Source: Dugong dugon
Taxonomy: Eukaryota; Chordata; Mammalia; Sirenia; Dugongidae
Assembly (NCBI GenBank): GCA_030035585.1
Contig: CM057469.1
Span: forward strand, 57,429,501 to 57,493,500
DNA length: 64,000 nucleotides
Reading direction: 5' to 3'
Made by a program: the position numbers and the translations under genes. Below the pieces are notes generated by a model. It was given only the letters and a program-made list of their open reading frames with translations. It was not told the origin of the DNA and ran no database searches. Below, piece after piece: positions 63,504-64,000 of this stretch (positions are counted from its first letter, which is position 1; every line of letters starts with the position of its first letter).

Positions 63504-63869
63504 GCTCCTAAATATAGGTCATTTATTTCAGCTGGTGCTGACCTAAAGAACTAGCTATCTCTTCCAATACTGGAGAAAAATCTTAATGTTTAGGATCAGG
63601 TACAATGGCCACAATACTATGAAAAGTGCCATTTGACACATTTATTTGGAGACACATTTTAGGGTTTTTGAGGTCAGTCATTAATTTTGCATAGTAATAT
63701 TTGCTTGGAGTTTCTATCTCTTGATCATTTTGACTTAAAATCAGATGTAATCTTTTTCATTACATAAAATATATGGAATATTTTTTATTATTTCATATTA
63801 ATAATTAGTTTTCCATTTAGTAGAAAAATCATGTGTTTATTAAGAGTTTAGAATTTCCTGTCTCCATGA

Positions 63870-64000
63870 ACAACAGTCTTCTTTGCCATGAGACCAGAAG
63901 AACTAGATGGTTCCCAGCTACCGTTACTGAACATTTTGAACAAAGGTTCTATAGAAAAATCCTGATCCCAAGGAGGAAAATGCAGAACAGAATTTCAAAC
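63870..64000 (+). mobile_element. L1 3' UTR, cut by the window edge
   Basis: GAGACCAGAAGAACTAGATG, GTTCCCAGCTACCGTTACTG, and later GAAAATGCAGAACAGAATTT parallel the L1 3' UTR at about 7570-7680 in the first element. It probably continues to the right. Confidence 0.8.

Overview
The window is mammalian nuclear DNA, most probably from an afrotherian and perhaps an elephant or close relative. It is AT-rich, has spliced vertebrate exons with long introns, and carries many copies of a tRNA-derived SINE of the AfroSINE type. It also holds RTE/BovB-like LINEs that share the SINE tail, a near-complete L1, and old L2, MIR, L1M and hAT fossils. The species is inferred from the repeats; the two genes are read directly.

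Host gene. Four consecutive coding exons of CDC73 (parafibromin, PAF1 complex) lie on the + strand at 11760-11976, 17283-17381, 23578-23656 and 25404-25468. From memory of the human gene they correspond to exons 7-10. Their lengths (217, 99, 79, 65 bp) and phases join into residues about 172-324 with no stop or frameshift. Intron 9 starts with GC rather than GT. Everything from 25469 to the end lies in intron 10.

Nested gene. On the - strand inside CDC73 intron 10 is an intact single-exon coding region for B3GALT2 (53944-55212, 422 aa), a Golgi beta-1,3-galactosyltransferase. A splice acceptor at 55340-55341 and a candidate 5' UTR exon near 59789-60480 make it a two-exon gene whose first exon is non-coding. 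Two 7-codon upstream ORFs lie in the leader part of the coding exon.

Repeat layout. 1-8119: a near-full-length L1 with target duplications at both ends, sitting in an RTE and itself hit by a solo LTR (3274-3788) with a 5-bp duplication. 8.1-10.5 kb: RTE tail, AfroSINE, L1M fossil. 17.6-19.8 kb: antisense RTE with a 9-bp duplication. 19.9-21.3 kb: LTR-type sequence. 31.7-34.2 kb: a second long RTE copy, sense. 39.6-41.7 kb: a decayed hAT (Charlie/ZBED-like) transposase and a probable hAT end, with L1 and L2 fragments. 41.8-42.9 kb: a tRNA-Gly-like SINE split by an L1 3' end. 44-48.5 kb: L1M/L2 fossils and SINEs. Large parts of 34.9-39.6, 48.5-52.6 and 55.4-63.4 kb are AT-rich intron in which I recognise little.

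The two genes share a locus, not a pathway: CDC73 acts in the nucleus in RNA polymerase II elongation, and B3GALT2 in the Golgi in glycan synthesis. I found no CRISPR, operon, functional tRNA/rRNA gene or evidence of a new gene system. The most notable items are the hAT transposase fossil, the GC-AG intron, the B3GALT2 upstream ORFs and several datable nested insertions.
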